Shown here: piece after piece, positions 37,558 through 46,329 of the stretch | How positions within the stretch are numbered: position 1 is the stretch's first letter | How the letters are laid out: every line of letters starts with the position of its first letter | Origin: CAIWHR01 sp963741355 | GTDB lineage: Bacteria > Pseudomonadota > Gammaproteobacteria > Burkholderiales > Casimicrobiaceae | Assembly (NCBI GenBank): GCA_963741355.1 | Contig: CAVUIG010000014.1 | Location: 1-64,000, forward strand | Direction of reading: 5' to 3' | DNA: 64,000 bases | Position numbers and translations under genes: made by a program | Notes under the pieces: generated by a model | Told to the model about the DNA's origin: nothing | What the model saw: only the letters and a program-made list of their open reading frames with translations | Database searches by the model: none

Positions 37558-38604
37558 TCAGCGTTCTGCTTCCTCGACCCGGCCGTCGGCGTGGCGCGCG
37601 AAGCGGCCGCGCTCTCGATCGTGCACGGGACCGTCGCTCGGCCAGGGCCAGCCGCCGAACTGGGTCCGCTGGTAGTCGTGCATCGCCTGCTGGATCTCGG
37701 CGCGGCTGTTCATCACGAACGGGCCGTACTGCACCACGGGCTCGGCGATCGGCCTGCCCTGAAGCAGAAGGAGTTCCGCACCCTCCGCACCTGCCTCGAG
37801 CGGCACGTCCGCCAAGGGATCGAGCACCACGCGCGCATGCGCGTCCTGCCTGCGCTCCGCGACGACGAGGTCGCCACCGCGAAAGAAATACAGCGAGCGA
37901 TTCGACCCCGCGGAGGCGCGCGGCAGCACGAAGCGCGCGTGCGGCGCCATGCGGATCGTCCAGATCGCGACGTCGCTGTCGCTGCGCGCGGCCCAGGAGT
38001 TGGGCGGCGGCGGCGGCGGGTGCACACCGGGAAGTGCGCCCGCGACCATCGTGATCTCGGTGACGCGGCCCTGATCGTCGCGTGATGCGTGCACCGGCAC
38101 CGCATCGCGCCAGAGCATCGTGAAGTGCGGCGGCGCGAACTTGTCCGCGCTCGGGAGGTTGAGCCAGATCTGGAAGAGCTCGACCGGGTTCGGGCCGGAG
38201 CGATCGCGCAGCGGAAACATCTCGGAATGGACGATGCCCTGGCCCGCGGTCAGCCACTGCACATCGCCCGGGCCGAAGCGCGCGGTCGCGCCCAGCGAGT
38301 CGGAGTGGTCGATGAAGCCCTGTCGAACGATCGTGACCGTCTCGAAGCCGCGGTGCGGATGCTGCGGGAAACCCGGCACGACGTCACCGTGGTACATCCG
38401 CCAGCCGTCCTTGCCCTCGAAGTCCTGGCCGATGTTGCGCCCGGCGAGCGACGCGTCCGGGCCCATCCGCTCATTGCCCCTGGGGTAAGCGTCGTCGTGA
38501 TGGACGCAGAACAGGAACGGATCGGCCGTTTCCCACGGAAAGCCCAGCGGCACGACCGCGAGAATCGGCGTCGCGCGCGGGCTGCTCGGCGAATCGGGTG
38601 TCAT
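37558..38604 (-). CDS. Pirin-family cupin protein
   Basis: A 348-residue protein with two cupin halves. The pirin signature HPHRGFETVTIVRQGFIDHS lies near residue 80, preceded by DGWRMYHGDVVPGFPQ and followed by QWLTAGQGIVHSEMFP, with the metal-binding His and Glu residues. The C-terminal half has LFQIWLNLPSADKFAPPHF and GPFVMNSRAEIQQAMHDYQR. Bacterial pirins bind Fe and can oxidise quercetin, but the physiological role varies. The ATG at 38604 is chosen over upstream starts because it begins the conserved region. It converges on cbpM, with 5 bp between them. Confidence 0.9.
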   Translation of the reverse strand: MTPDSPSSPRATPILAVVPLGFPWETADPFLFCVHHDDAYPRGNERMGPDASLAGRNIGQDFEGKDGWRMYHGDVVPGFPQHPHRGFETVTIVRQGFIDHSDSLGATARFGPGDVQWLTAGQGIVHSEMFPLRDRSGPNPVELFQIWLNLPSADKFAPPHFTMLWRDAVPVHASRDDQGRVTEITMVAGALPGVHPPPPPPNSWAARSDSDVAIWTIRMAPHARFVLPRASAGSNRSLYFFRGGDLVVAERRQDAHARVVLDPLADVPLEAGAEGAELLLLQGRPIAEPVVQYGPFVMNSRAEIQQAMHDYQRTQFGGWPWPSDGPVHDRERGRFARHADGRVEEAER

Positions 38605-38829
38605 GAGGCGAAAGCTTACCCGGCCGTCGCATCGCTGCACAACGGTGTCGCGCGGTGGATTCGCATGAGCCTGCAATTCCCGCGAGGCGATCGCGACTGG
38701 CGCATAGCCGGTTGATCCCGGTAGGAGCGGAAGCGCGGAAGCGTTCGCTTCGCGCTACACGCTTGCAGGATTTCCGGTTGAAGGACCGAGCGCGCCGAAA
38801 CGGCGGGCGCGCGATGAAGCAGGGAAGGG

Positions 38830-39090
38830 TCAGGTGCGCGGGCGCACGGCAGGCGCCGGACCGCCACGCCCGTCGATATGACGGAACGTGATCCGTCCCT
38901 TGGAGAGATCGTACGGCGAGAGCTCCAGCGACACCTTGTCACCGGCGATGATCCGGATGTGGTGCTTGCGCATCTTGCCCGCGCTGTAGGCGACGAGGTT
39001 GTGCCCGTTGTCGAGCGTGACGCGAAAGCGCGAGTCGGGCAGCACCTCGACCACCACGCCCTTCATTTCGATGACTTCCTCTTTGGCCAC
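38830..39090 (-). CDS. infA: Translation initiation factor IF-1, long form
   Basis: This 86-residue OB-fold protein matches IF-1: MAKEEVIEMKGVVVEVLPDS, RFRVTLDNGHNLVAYSAGKM and RKHHIRIIAGDKVSLELSPY, then DLSKGRITFRHIDGRG. It has a C-terminal extension of about 14 residues (GGPAPAVRPRT) beyond the usual 72, which I associate with the second infA copy of Betaproteobacteria. It lies 100 bp downstream of a cold-shock gene on the same strand, separated by a terminator, so both may respond to cold. Confidence 0.92.
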   Translation of the reverse strand: MAKEEVIEMKGVVVEVLPDSRFRVTLDNGHNLVAYSAGKMRKHHIRIIAGDKVSLELSPYDLSKGRITFRHIDGRGGPAPAVRPRT

Positions 39091-39122
39091 GGTCGTGCCT
39101 CCGAAAGATTCAGAAACGAAAA

Positions 39123-39142
39123 AGCCCGGCGTCAGCCGGGCT
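39123..39142 (-). terminator. Intrinsic terminator after the csp gene
   Basis: Stem agcccggc / gccgggct (8 bp) with loop tgac on the minus strand, followed by tttttc. It lies between the cold-shock gene and infA, both on the minus strand. Confidence 0.85.
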
Positions 39143-39190
39143 TCTCGACGGGGCGGCCGCAGGACGATAGTGCCATGCGTGCCGCAACCC

Positions 39191-39397
39191 TCAATCCGCC
39201 GAGCGGATATTCGTCGCCTGCAGCCCCTTGGGACCGGTGGTGACGTCGAAGCTGACGCGCTGGCCTTCCTTCAGCGTCTTGAACCCTTGCTCCTGAATCG
39301 CGGAGAAATGGGCGAAAAGATCCTTGCCGCCGTCTTCGGGTGTGACGAATCCGAAGCCCTTGGCGTCGTTGAACCACTTTACTGTACCTGTTGCCAT
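39191..39397 (-). CDS. Cold-shock domain protein (CspA family)
   Basis: A 68-residue cold-shock domain: MATGTVKWFNDAKGFGFVTP carries RNP1, DLFAHFSAIQEQGFKTLKEG carries RNP2, and FDVTTGPKGLQATNIRSAD ends the fold. It binds single-stranded nucleic acid. The transcript probably has a long leader, since about 370 bases lie upstream before the next gene on the opposite strand. infA follows on the same strand after an intrinsic terminator. Confidence 0.94.
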   Translation of the reverse strand: MATGTVKWFNDAKGFGFVTPEDGGKDLFAHFSAIQEQGFKTLKEGQRVSFDVTTGPKGLQATNIRSAD

Positions 39398-39774
39398 GTC
39401 TTGATGTCCTGAATGTAATTGATGGGGGACTGCCCCCACTTCGGGGCGAAACTCAAGACGGCGGGGTGTTGAACGGAGAAGTACCGCAGAACTGCGGGTA
39501 CCGAACCAGACAAGAACAGCACTGCTTGAATATCGCTGGGGCGAAGTATGCGCGCCATCAGGTACATAAGCAAGCGATATCTTTGGCGTGGTGTAGGGGG
39601 TGTCCGCCCGGGTGAATGCGCTCGGATCCCTCCCTCCATTCGCGCGGCCGAGGGCGACGCATCCCTCTCGAGCTCGGGTTCGCATCTCCGGGTGATTGTC
39701 GTGCCGTGGACCGGCTGGAGCGACGATGCCCCATTCGGCGATAATGGTGGCTTCCGTCATCGCCGGGAGCCGCC
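39398..39774. other. Long csp leader/promoter region
   Basis: These 377 bases lie between divergent csp (minus) and DUF6494 (plus). They are less GC-rich near csp (39400-39600). Cold-shock genes usually have long 5' leaders, so part of it is likely transcribed. No separate gene is supported. Confidence 0.5.
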
Positions 39775-39981
39775 ATGAACGAAGAAACGCTGAACCTCAG
39801 CATTCGCAAGTTCCTGAAGACCGTCGGCGTCAACGCGCAGCGCGACATCGAGCAGGCCGTGGCGAAGGCGATTGCGGAAGGCCGCGCGAAAGGCAGCGAA
39901 TCGTTTCCCGCGCGAATGACGCTCGACGTCGCCGGCCTCGCCCTCAACGTCCGGTTCGACGGCGAGATCCGGCTGGAGTGA
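39775..39981 (+). CDS. DUF6494-family small protein
   Basis: A 68-residue protein: NEETLNLSIRKFLKTVGVNA, QRDIEQAVAKAIAEGRAKGS, FPARMTLDVAGLALNVRFDG, EIRLE. This matches the DUF6494 family of Betaproteobacteria; function unknown. The start has cgggag upstream at a suitable distance. It converges on the ABC permease gene, with 9 bp between stops. Confidence 0.8.
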   Translation: MNEETLNLSIRKFLKTVGVNAQRDIEQAVAKAIAEGRAKGSESFPARMTLDVAGLALNVRFDGEIRLE

Positions 39982-39990
39982 ACGGGGCTC

Positions 39991-40867
39991 CTAGGATCCC
40001 TTCACGCCGCCGGCGGTCAATCCCGCGACGATTTCCTTCTGGATCAGCACGGTCAGCACCAGGACCGGCAGCGTGACGACGATCGCCGCGGCCGCGAGCG
40101 GTCCCCAGGCGAGCTGCTCGAAGGTGAGCACGTTGTAGACGGCGGCGGGCAGCGTGCGCGTGGCGCGGCCCGCGAGCACGGCGCTGAACACGAAGTTGTT
40201 CCACGAGAAGATGAAGGCGAGGATCGTCCCGACGACGATGCCCGGGCGCGCCAGCGGCAGCGCCACGTAGCGGAACGCGGTCCACACGCTGCCGCCGTCG
40301 ATCAGCGCGGCCTCCTCGAGCTCGCGCGGCAGCGTCTCGAAGTGGCCCGGCCATCACGTAGACGACGATCGGCACGGTGATCACGAGGTGCGTGATCGCG
40401 AGCGCGGTCAGCGTGTTGTTGAGGCCGAGGAATTGGAACACGGTGAAGAGCGGGATCAGGTAGGAGAGCGCGGGCGTCATCCGCGCGATCAGGATCAGCA
40501 CGGTGAGCTTGTGCGCCTGCGCGCGCGCGATGCCGTAGCCGGCCGGGATGCCGACGATGAGCGCGACGAGCGTGGCGGCGCCCGAGACGACGATGCTGTT
40601 CCAGAAATACAGCCCCATCGAGTTCTCGGTGAACACCTGGATGAAATTGTTCCAGGTCGGCGGGCTCGGGATGAACACCGGCGGGTAGGCGAGGTTGTCG
40701 ACCTCGTTCTTGAGCGCGAGCGAGAGCATCCACAGGAAGACCAGGATCGCCGGCGACACGATCACCGCCACGGAGAACCCGAAGCCTGCCTTGCGCAGCA
40801 GCCGTCGCCAGCGGGCGCGCCGCGCCTGCGGCGCGGGCGGGAGGGCGGCAGCGGCGGTCATGTCCAT
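39991..40867 (-). CDS. Sugar ABC transporter permease (MalG-like), frameshifted
   Basis: About 291 residues with six membrane segments, first GFSVAVIVSPAILVFLWMLS, later LILIARMTPALSYLIPLFTV. The EAA loop that contacts the ATPase is ELEEAALIDGGSVWTAFRYV. It fits the CUT1-type inner subunit (MalG, AraQ). A break near 40350 joins HFETLPRELEE to the upstream part. The start at 40867 overlaps the MalF-like gene's stop. No ATPase gene is present in the cluster, so the transporter must use one encoded elsewhere. Confidence 0.88.
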
Positions 40868-41781
40868 TGCGTCCGTTGCCGCACGTGCAGCAAGAGCAAC
40901 GCGAGCGCGAGGATGATCACGAAGAACACGACGACGACCGCCGAGGCGTTGCCCACGTTGTAGAAGGCGAACGCCTGCAGGTAGAGGTAGAGGTTGATCG
41001 TCTCCGACGCCGTGCCCGGCCCGCCCTGGGTGATCACGAAGATGGTGTCGAACGCCTTGATCGCGTCGATCGTGCGGATCACGGCGGCGACGACCAGGAA
41101 CGGTGCGACCAGCGGCAGCGTGATGTATCTGAACAGCTGCCACTCCGACGCGCCGTCGAGGCGCGCGCTTTCGTAGGGCTCGACCGGCAGCGCGGCGAGC
41201 CCGCCCAGCACGATCAGCATCACCAGCGGCGTCCAGTGCCAGATCTCGACCAGCACAAGACTGGGGATGACGAGCGTCGGCGAATAGACCCACAGCGACG
41301 GCGGCAGTCCGACGAGCGAGAGCAGGTAATTGAGCACGCCCTGCTGCGGATGGAACATCATCGTCCACACCAGGGCGACGGCGACGGGTGTCGCCATCAT
41401 CGGCAGCGTGAAGATCGAGCGCAGCACGCCGCGGAAGGGAAATTCCCGATGGAAGATCAGCGCCGCCGCGGTGCCCAGCACCAGCGGCGCGATGACCGCG
41501 AGCACGGTAAAGTAGAGCGTGTGGACGACCGCCTCGTGGAACCGTTGGTTGCCGACCAGCTTGACGTAGTTCTCGAGGCCGACGAAGTGCGAGACGCTGC
41601 CGATCTTCCAGTCGAACATGCTCATCCAGACCGTGAACGTCCACGGAAAGACGATCACGGCGCCGACGACGACGAGCGCCGGGACGATGAACAGCCGATA
41701 CCGCTTCTGCCGCCGGGCGAGGAAGCCGGAGCGCGGTGCCGCCGTCGCCTGGGATGCCATGCGCGCTTGCGCGGGAGCCAT
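40858..41781 (-). CDS. Sugar ABC transporter permease (MalF-like)
   Basis: A 307-residue permease with FIVPALVVVGAVIVFPWTFT, LPMMATPVAVALVWTMMFHP, IPSLVLVEIWHWTPLVMLIV and the EAA loop ALPVEPYESARLDGASEWQL, the usual CUT1 first subunit. The start is uncertain: ATG at 41808, 41781 or 41760 all lack a clear ribosome site; I chose 41781. It lies between the solute-binding protein gene and the second permease, and its stop overlaps the second permease. It is intact. Confidence 0.88.
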   Translation of the reverse strand: MAPAQARMASQATAAPRSGFLARRQKRYRLFIVPALVVVGAVIVFPWTFTVWMSMFDWKIGSVSHFVGLENYVKLVGNQRFHEAVVHTLYFTVLAVIAPLVLGTAAALIFHREFPFRGVLRSIFTLPMMATPVAVALVWTMMFHPQQGVLNYLLSLVGLPPSLWVYSPTLVIPSLVLVEIWHWTPLVMLIVLGGLAALPVEPYESARLDGASEWQLFRYITLPLVAPFLVVAAVIRTIDAIKAFDTIFVITQGGPGTASETINLYLYLQAFAFYNVGNASAVVVVFFVIILALALLLLHVRQRTQWT

Positions 41782-41838
41782 TGCGCCGCGGCGGCCGCAT
41801 CGCCCCATGCGCGGGCGGTGCGCGCGCGGCGCCGCCCG

Positions 41839-43200
41839 TTACGCTTTTTCGCTCTTGGTCAGCACCGGCTGGAATTCGGCCGTCGCCTTCTTGAGCTCAG
41901 CCGCAGGATCCGCGCCGTTGATCATGTTGGTGAGCGCGATGCCGAACACGTCGCGGAACTCGGTCACGGGCTCGATGATGGGCAGCCCGGGCTTCGCAAT
42001 CCGCAGCGATCCTGCGACCGCCTCGAGCCATGCGGCGGGGACCGCGATGTTGGCGAGCGCCTGCTTGTCGGAGAATGCGGACAACCGGACCGGCGCGCCG
42101 GCGCCGGCCTGCAGCAGCCGCGCCTGGTTCTGCTTGTTGGTCGCCCACGCGACGTAGAGCCACGCGGCGTCTTTCTTGCCCGTGAAAGCCGAAACGCCGA
42201 TGCCGTCGCCGAAGGCGTCGGACACCTGCAGCTTCGGACCGGGCGGCATCACGCCGTAGCCGACCTTGCCGACGACCTTGGACTTCGCCGGGTCCTCGAG
42301 CGGCGGCGCGAAGCCGATGCCGTCGACCCACATGCCCGCCTTGCCCTGCATGAACAGGCTCTGCGACTCGTTCCAGTTGAATCCGGAGATGCCCGGCGGA
42401 CCGTAGTTTTTCAGTAGGTCGCGGTAGAACGTCGCCGATGCGATCGCTTCGGGCGTGTCCGTCAGCAGCTTGCCGTTGGCGCCGATGTATTCGCCGCCCC
42501 AGCCCAGGAAGAAGTTTCCCCACAGCGGCACATTCGCGTTCTTGAGGCCGCGCCCGACGTTGCCGAAGATGCCCTTCGCCGGATCGTTGAGCTTTGCAGC
42601 AGCGTCCATGATCTCGTTGTAATTCTTCGGATACGCGATGCCCTTCGCTGCGAACAGGTCCTTGTTCCAGTAGATGATCCAGAGATCGAGGTTGATCGGC
42701 AGGCTGTCGACGCGCCCGTCGCTCTGCGTCGCGTACGCCATCCCGCCCTTGCTGAAATCGGCGAGGTCGAGATCGGGCGGTGCCAGCTTCGGATTGCTGA
42801 AGTACGGACGCAGATCGACCAGCCACTTGCCGCGGCCGAACTGGCTCTTCTGCACGTGGTAGGAGAGATGAATCACGTCGAACGACGTCTTGCCGGAATT
42901 GAACTCGATCACCGCCTTCTGCCGCTGCTGCTGCTCGGGCGTCATCTCGGAGCCGACGGTGATGCCGGTCAGGTCCTCGAACTCCTTCTGGTATTTCGTG
43001 AGCAGCTCGCCGCGCGGGCTCTTGGTGAAACTGACTTCGATCTTCTCGCCCTTGAACTGCTTCCAGTCGAACGAGGAGGAGCCTTGCGCGGCGGCGGACG
43101 GAATGGCGGGCAGCGCGCCGAGCGTCGCGGCGCCGGCGCCGGCCTGAAGCAGGCGACGGCGCAGCGCGTCGACGGCGTCGTCACGGGCGTGATCGGACAT
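41839..43200 (-). CDS. Sugar ABC transporter solute-binding protein, Tat-exported
   Basis: A 453-residue extracellular solute-binding protein of family 1. The N-terminus has a twin-arginine signal (ALRRRLLQAGAGAATLGALP). The mature part has EKIEVSFTKSPRGELLTKYQ, DVIHLSYHVQKSQF, INLDLWIIYWNKDLFAAKGI, FLGWGGEYIGANGKL and FMQGKAGMWVDGIGFAPPLE. The ATG at 43200 has ggaggagg just upstream, so it is strongly translated. It is the first gene of the transporter operon and faces an aldolase on the same strand. The substrate is inferred from the fucose-type enzymes beside it. Confidence 0.9.
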   Translation of the reverse strand: MSDHARDDAVDALRRRLLQAGAGAATLGALPAIPSAAAQGSSSFDWKQFKGEKIEVSFTKSPRGELLTKYQKEFEDLTGITVGSEMTPEQQQRQKAVIEFNSGKTSFDVIHLSYHVQKSQFGRGKWLVDLRPYFSNPKLAPPDLDLADFSKGGMAYATQSDGRVDSLPINLDLWIIYWNKDLFAAKGIAYPKNYNEIMDAAAKLNDPAKGIFGNVGRGLKNANVPLWGNFFLGWGGEYIGANGKLLTDTPEAIASATFYRDLLKNYGPPGISGFNWNESQSLFMQGKAGMWVDGIGFAPPLEDPAKSKVVGKVGYGVMPPGPKLQVSDAFGDGIGVSAFTGKKDAAWLYVAWATNKQNQARLLQAGAGAPVRLSAFSDKQALANIAVPAAWLEAVAGSLRIAKPGLPIIEPVTEFRDVFGIALTNMINGADPAAELKKATAEFQPVLTKSEKA

Positions 43201-43299
43201 GGTCTCCTCCTCCGGTGGTGTTCGGGTGGGCGGCGCCGCGCCACCGTCGCGTTCGCCGTCGGACGAAATCATACCGCGCAGGGGAGCGTTGCGGGCCGG

Positions 43300-44235
43300 T
43301 CAGCCGGACCCGGGTGTCGCGGCGTCGCGCGCCGGATCGACTCCCGTGCCTGCGACGGCGAGCATCCAGGAGCGCAGCGCGTCGGGATCGAGCGCCACGA
43401 GCGGCGCGCGCACCGCGGCCCATTGGGGATCTGCATAGAGCGTTGCCAGCAACGCCTTGAACGCGGCGAACAGCGGAACGTTCGCAAGCGTTTCGACGAA
43501 GCCTTCGACGCGGGCGAGATCCGCCGCGAAGTCGCCTGTCCTGGCGCCGTCGTGCAGCCGGCGCACGAGGCGGGGATAGAGATTGGCGACGCCGCAGATC
43601 GTTCCGGCGCCGCCGGCCGCGAGCGCTGCCGGCAGGTGCGGCTCGTGACCGACGAACACCGCGAGCTCGGGGAAGCGCGCGAGCAGGCGCCGCGTGTGCC
43701 CGAGCTCGCCTCCGCTGTCCTTGATGCCCTTGACGACGCCCGGGAAATCGAGATTGAGGCGCGCGATGACGTCATGCGGGATCGCCACCGCGGTCAGCTG
43801 CGGGATGTGATAGAGGTAGAGCGCGAGTTCCGGTTCCGCGACGGCCTCGATGAGCTGCGCGTAGTACGCGTGGAGGCCGTTCTCGGTGACGTCCTTGAAG
43901 AAGAAGGGCGGCAGCACCAGCGCTCCCGCGCAGCCGGACTTCACCGCGGCGCGGGTCAGCTCGATCGTGTCCGGCAGCGCGGCGCAGCCCGTCGCGGCGA
44001 CGATCCGGTCGGGCGGGATGCCGGCGGCGATGAGCGCGGCAATGCCGTCGCGCCGCTCGGCAACGGAAAACGACTGTCCCTCGCCCGTGGTCCCGAACGG
44101 CGCGACGCCGTCCACACCCGCCGCGAAAAGCCGGCGCACGTGGTCGGCGAGACGCCGGTGATCGGGCGCGCCCGATGCCGCCAGCGGCGTCAGCGTCGCG
44201 CACCAGACACCGCGGATCGCGTTCGGGCCGGTCAT
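43300..44235 (-). CDS. DapA-family class I aldolase, candidate 2-keto-3-deoxy sugar acid aldolase
   Basis: A 311-residue TIM-barrel of the DHDPS/NAL family. Visible are VAPFGTTGEGQSFSVAERRD, the Tyr in ALYLYHIPQLTAVAIP and the Schiff-base Lys in GVVKGIKDSGGELGHTRR. The family includes DHDPS, N-acetylneuraminate lyase and 2-keto-3-deoxy-gluconate or -fuconate aldolases. Context (transporter, lactonase, aldo-keto reductase) favours a 2-keto-3-deoxy-sugar acid aldolase that yields pyruvate and lactaldehyde or a similar product. It lies upstream of the binding protein on the same strand and is divergent from the aldo-keto reductase. Confidence 0.85.
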   Translation of the reverse strand: MTGPNAIRGVWCATLTPLAASGAPDHRRLADHVRRLFAAGVDGVAPFGTTGEGQSFSVAERRDGIAALIAAGIPPDRIVAATGCAALPDTIELTRAAVKSGCAGALVLPPFFFKDVTENGLHAYYAQLIEAVAEPELALYLYHIPQLTAVAIPHDVIARLNLDFPGVVKGIKDSGGELGHTRRLLARFPELAVFVGHEPHLPAALAAGGAGTICGVANLYPRLVRRLHDGARTGDFAADLARVEGFVETLANVPLFAAFKALLATLYADPQWAAVRAPLVALDPDALRSWMLAVAGTGVDPARDAATPGSG

Positions 44236-44412
44236 TGCAAGCGCGCGCTCGAATCCATGATTACCGTTAGGATATCAGCGTGCCGCCGTCCCGCCGAATC
44301 CGCTGGCGCGTTTCCTTCTTTGTATTGGCGTCGATCGCGCGGCGTCGATTGGCGAGCCGCGCGCCTGCCCGCGGTCGCGTCGAAATCGCAGCCGCCGAAT
44401 ATTCGGCCGGCC

Positions 44413-45408
44413 ATGAAGCTCGCCGACGTCGACCTCGGATTGGGTGGTGCGCCGCTCGGCAATCTTTTCACGCCGGTCGCCGAGACCGACGCCGTCGCGC
44501 TGGTGCGGCACGCGTGGGATCGCGGCATCCGCTATTTCGACACCGCGCCGCATTACGGCAACGGGCTCTCCGAGCGCCGCATCGGCGCGGCGCTCCGCGC
44601 GATGCCGCGGGATGCGTTCCTGCTGTCGACCAAAGTCGGGCGAAGGCTGGTTCCGGACGCGGCGGCGTCGCGTGACCAGCATGGCTACGTCGAGGTGCTT
44701 CCATACGCGCAGCAATGGGACTATTCGTTCGACGGGACGCTCGCCTGCGTCGAGGAAAGCCTGCAACGCCTCGGGCTCGCGCGAATCGACTACGTGTTCA
44801 TCCACGACGTCGCGCGCGACGCGCACGGCGATCGAGCGCCGCAGCGCTTTCGCGAGGCGATGGAGGGCGCGGTGCCCGCGCTCGCGCGGCTCAAGGCGGA
44901 AGGCGCGATCGCCGGATACGGCCTCGGCGTCAACGACTGGCAAGTCTGCGTCGACGCGCTCGCGCACGCCGACTTCGACGTCCTGCTCCTCGCCGGGCGC
45001 TACACGCTGCTCGACCAGTCGGCGCTGCCGGTACTGCTGCCGCTGTGCGCGCGGCGCGATACGCGAATCGTGATCGGCGGACCGTTCAATTCGGGAATCC
45101 TGGCGACGGGTTCATGCCCCGCCGACGGCAGCGCGCCGCGCTTCGACTACGCCCCCGCGCCTCCCGACATCGTCGCGAAGGTCGCGCGGATCGAGGCGGT
45201 CTGTGCCCGGCACGCCGTCGCGCTCGAATCCGCAGCGCTGCAATTCCCGCGCGCGCATCCGGCCGTCGCGGCCGTGGTCGCGGGCGCACGCTCGCGTTTC
45301 GAGCTCGATCACGCCATCGCGATGATGCGAGCGCCGATCCCGCACGCGTTCTGGCAGGAGTTGCGCGCCGAGGCGCTTCTCGCCCCTGACGCGCCGTTGC
45401 CGGAGTAG
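44413..45408 (+). CDS. Aldo/keto reductase, candidate L-fucose (aldose) 1-dehydrogenase
   Basis: A 331-residue AKR with the barrel tetrad: Asp and Tyr in RYFDTAPHYGNGLSERRIGA, Lys in FLLSTKVGRRL, His in IDYVFIHDVAR. The nucleotide-binding end has ALQFPRAHPAVAAVVAGARS. It resembles D-threo-aldose/L-fucose 1-dehydrogenases and pyridoxal 4-dehydrogenase, which oxidise sugar C1 to a lactone. The start ATG at 44413 is favoured since upstream codons lack protein character. A lactonase follows 4 bp later, which fits a dehydrogenase-lactonase pair. Confidence 0.85.
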   Translation: MKLADVDLGLGGAPLGNLFTPVAETDAVALVRHAWDRGIRYFDTAPHYGNGLSERRIGAALRAMPRDAFLLSTKVGRRLVPDAAASRDQHGYVEVLPYAQQWDYSFDGTLACVEESLQRLGLARIDYVFIHDVARDAHGDRAPQRFREAMEGAVPALARLKAEGAIAGYGLGVNDWQVCVDALAHADFDVLLLAGRYTLLDQSALPVLLPLCARRDTRIVIGGPFNSGILATGSCPADGSAPRFDYAPAPPDIVAKVARIEAVCARHAVALESAALQFPRAHPAVAAVVAGARSRFELDHAIAMMRAPIPHAFWQELRAEALLAPDAPLPE

Positions 45409-45412
45409 GACT

Positions 45413-46246
45413 ATGCTGCGCGTCGACGCGCACCACCACGTGTGGCAGCTCGCCCGCGGCGACTACGGCTGGCTCACGCCGGCGCTGGCGCCGATCCATC
45501 GCGATTTCGCGCTCGACGACTTGAGGCCGCTGCTCGCGGCGCACGGCATCGGCGCGACCGTGCTCGTGCAGGCGGCGCCCACGCTCGCCGAGACGCGCTA
45601 CCTGCTCGACGTCGCGCGCGCGAGCGAAGGCCTCGTGCGTGGCGTCGTCGGCTGGGCCGATCTCGCCGCGCCCGACGCGATCGCGACCCTCGCCGCGCTC
45701 GCCGCGGATCCGCTGCTCAAGGGGATTCGCCCGATGCTGCAGGACATTCCCGATCCGGATTGGATCGGCCGACCCGACGTGCAGCCCGCGCTCGCGGCAC
45801 TCCGCGACCTCGGATTGCGCTTCGACGCGCTGGTGACACCGCGCGAGCTCAAGCCGCTGCGCAGGATGCTGGCGAGGCATCCGCGGCTTGCGGTCGTCGT
45901 CGATCATTGCGCGAAGCCGGCGATCGCCGCGGGCGCCTGGCAGCCCTGGGCGGACGATCTCGCCGCGATCGCGCGCGAGAGCAGCGCGTGCTGCAAGCTC
46001 TCGGGGCTCGTCACCGAAGCAGGGCCGGGTTGGAGCGTCGACACGCTGCGGCCGTATTTCGACCACGTGCTGCGCGCGTTCGGCAGCGATCGTGTGCTGT
46101 GGGGCAGCGACTGGCCCGTCGTCAACCTGGCGTCCGGATTCGCCCGCTGGGTCGACGCGACCGACGATTTGCTCCGGGGTCTGCCGGCTGCCGAGCGCGC
46201 GGCGATCCTCGGAGAGAACGCCTGCCGCTTCTACGGATTGCAGTGA
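45413..46246 (+). CDS. Amidohydrolase-family lactonase, candidate L-fuconolactonase
   Basis: A 277-residue TIM-barrel of the amidohydrolase family 2. Metal ligands are in RVDAHHHVWQLARGDYGWLT (HxH), the conserved VVVDHCAKPAI, and LWGSDWPVVNLASG with the catalytic Asp. The GDYGWLTP start and AHHHVW are usual for L-fuconolactonases and related sugar lactonases. It follows the aldo-keto reductase by 4 bp, so the pair likely makes and hydrolyses the lactone. A hairpin follows the stop. Specificity is not proven. Confidence 0.86.
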   Translation: MLRVDAHHHVWQLARGDYGWLTPALAPIHRDFALDDLRPLLAAHGIGATVLVQAAPTLAETRYLLDVARASEGLVRGVVGWADLAAPDAIATLAALAADPLLKGIRPMLQDIPDPDWIGRPDVQPALAALRDLGLRFDALVTPRELKPLRRMLARHPRLAVVVDHCAKPAIAAGAWQPWADDLAAIARESSACCKLSGLVTEAGPGWSVDTLRPYFDHVLRAFGSDRVLWGSDWPVVNLASGFARWVDATDDLLRGLPAAERAAILGENACRFYGLQ

Positions 46247-46255
46247 CGAAACAAA

Positions 46256-46277
46256 GGGGCCTGCGTGTGCAGGCCCC
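46256..46277 (-). terminator. Hairpin between convergent lactonase and Tyr/Gly-rich gene
   Basis: A perfect 9-bp stem (ggggcctgc / gcaggcccc) with a 4-base loop. On the minus strand it is followed by tttgttt, so it best fits the end of the surface protein gene, and it may also end the lactonase transcript. Confidence 0.8.
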
Positions 46278-46329
46278 CGGATGATATTGCGTACGGGAAC
46301 GACCGATGGGTCGTGATGGAGCGCCCGCG

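Noticed and set aside
42856..44412. Open frame upstream of and continuous with the aldo-keto reductase on the plus strand.
   Set aside because: It is antisense to the solute-binding protein and the aldolase and has no protein-like pattern; the reductase starts at 44413.
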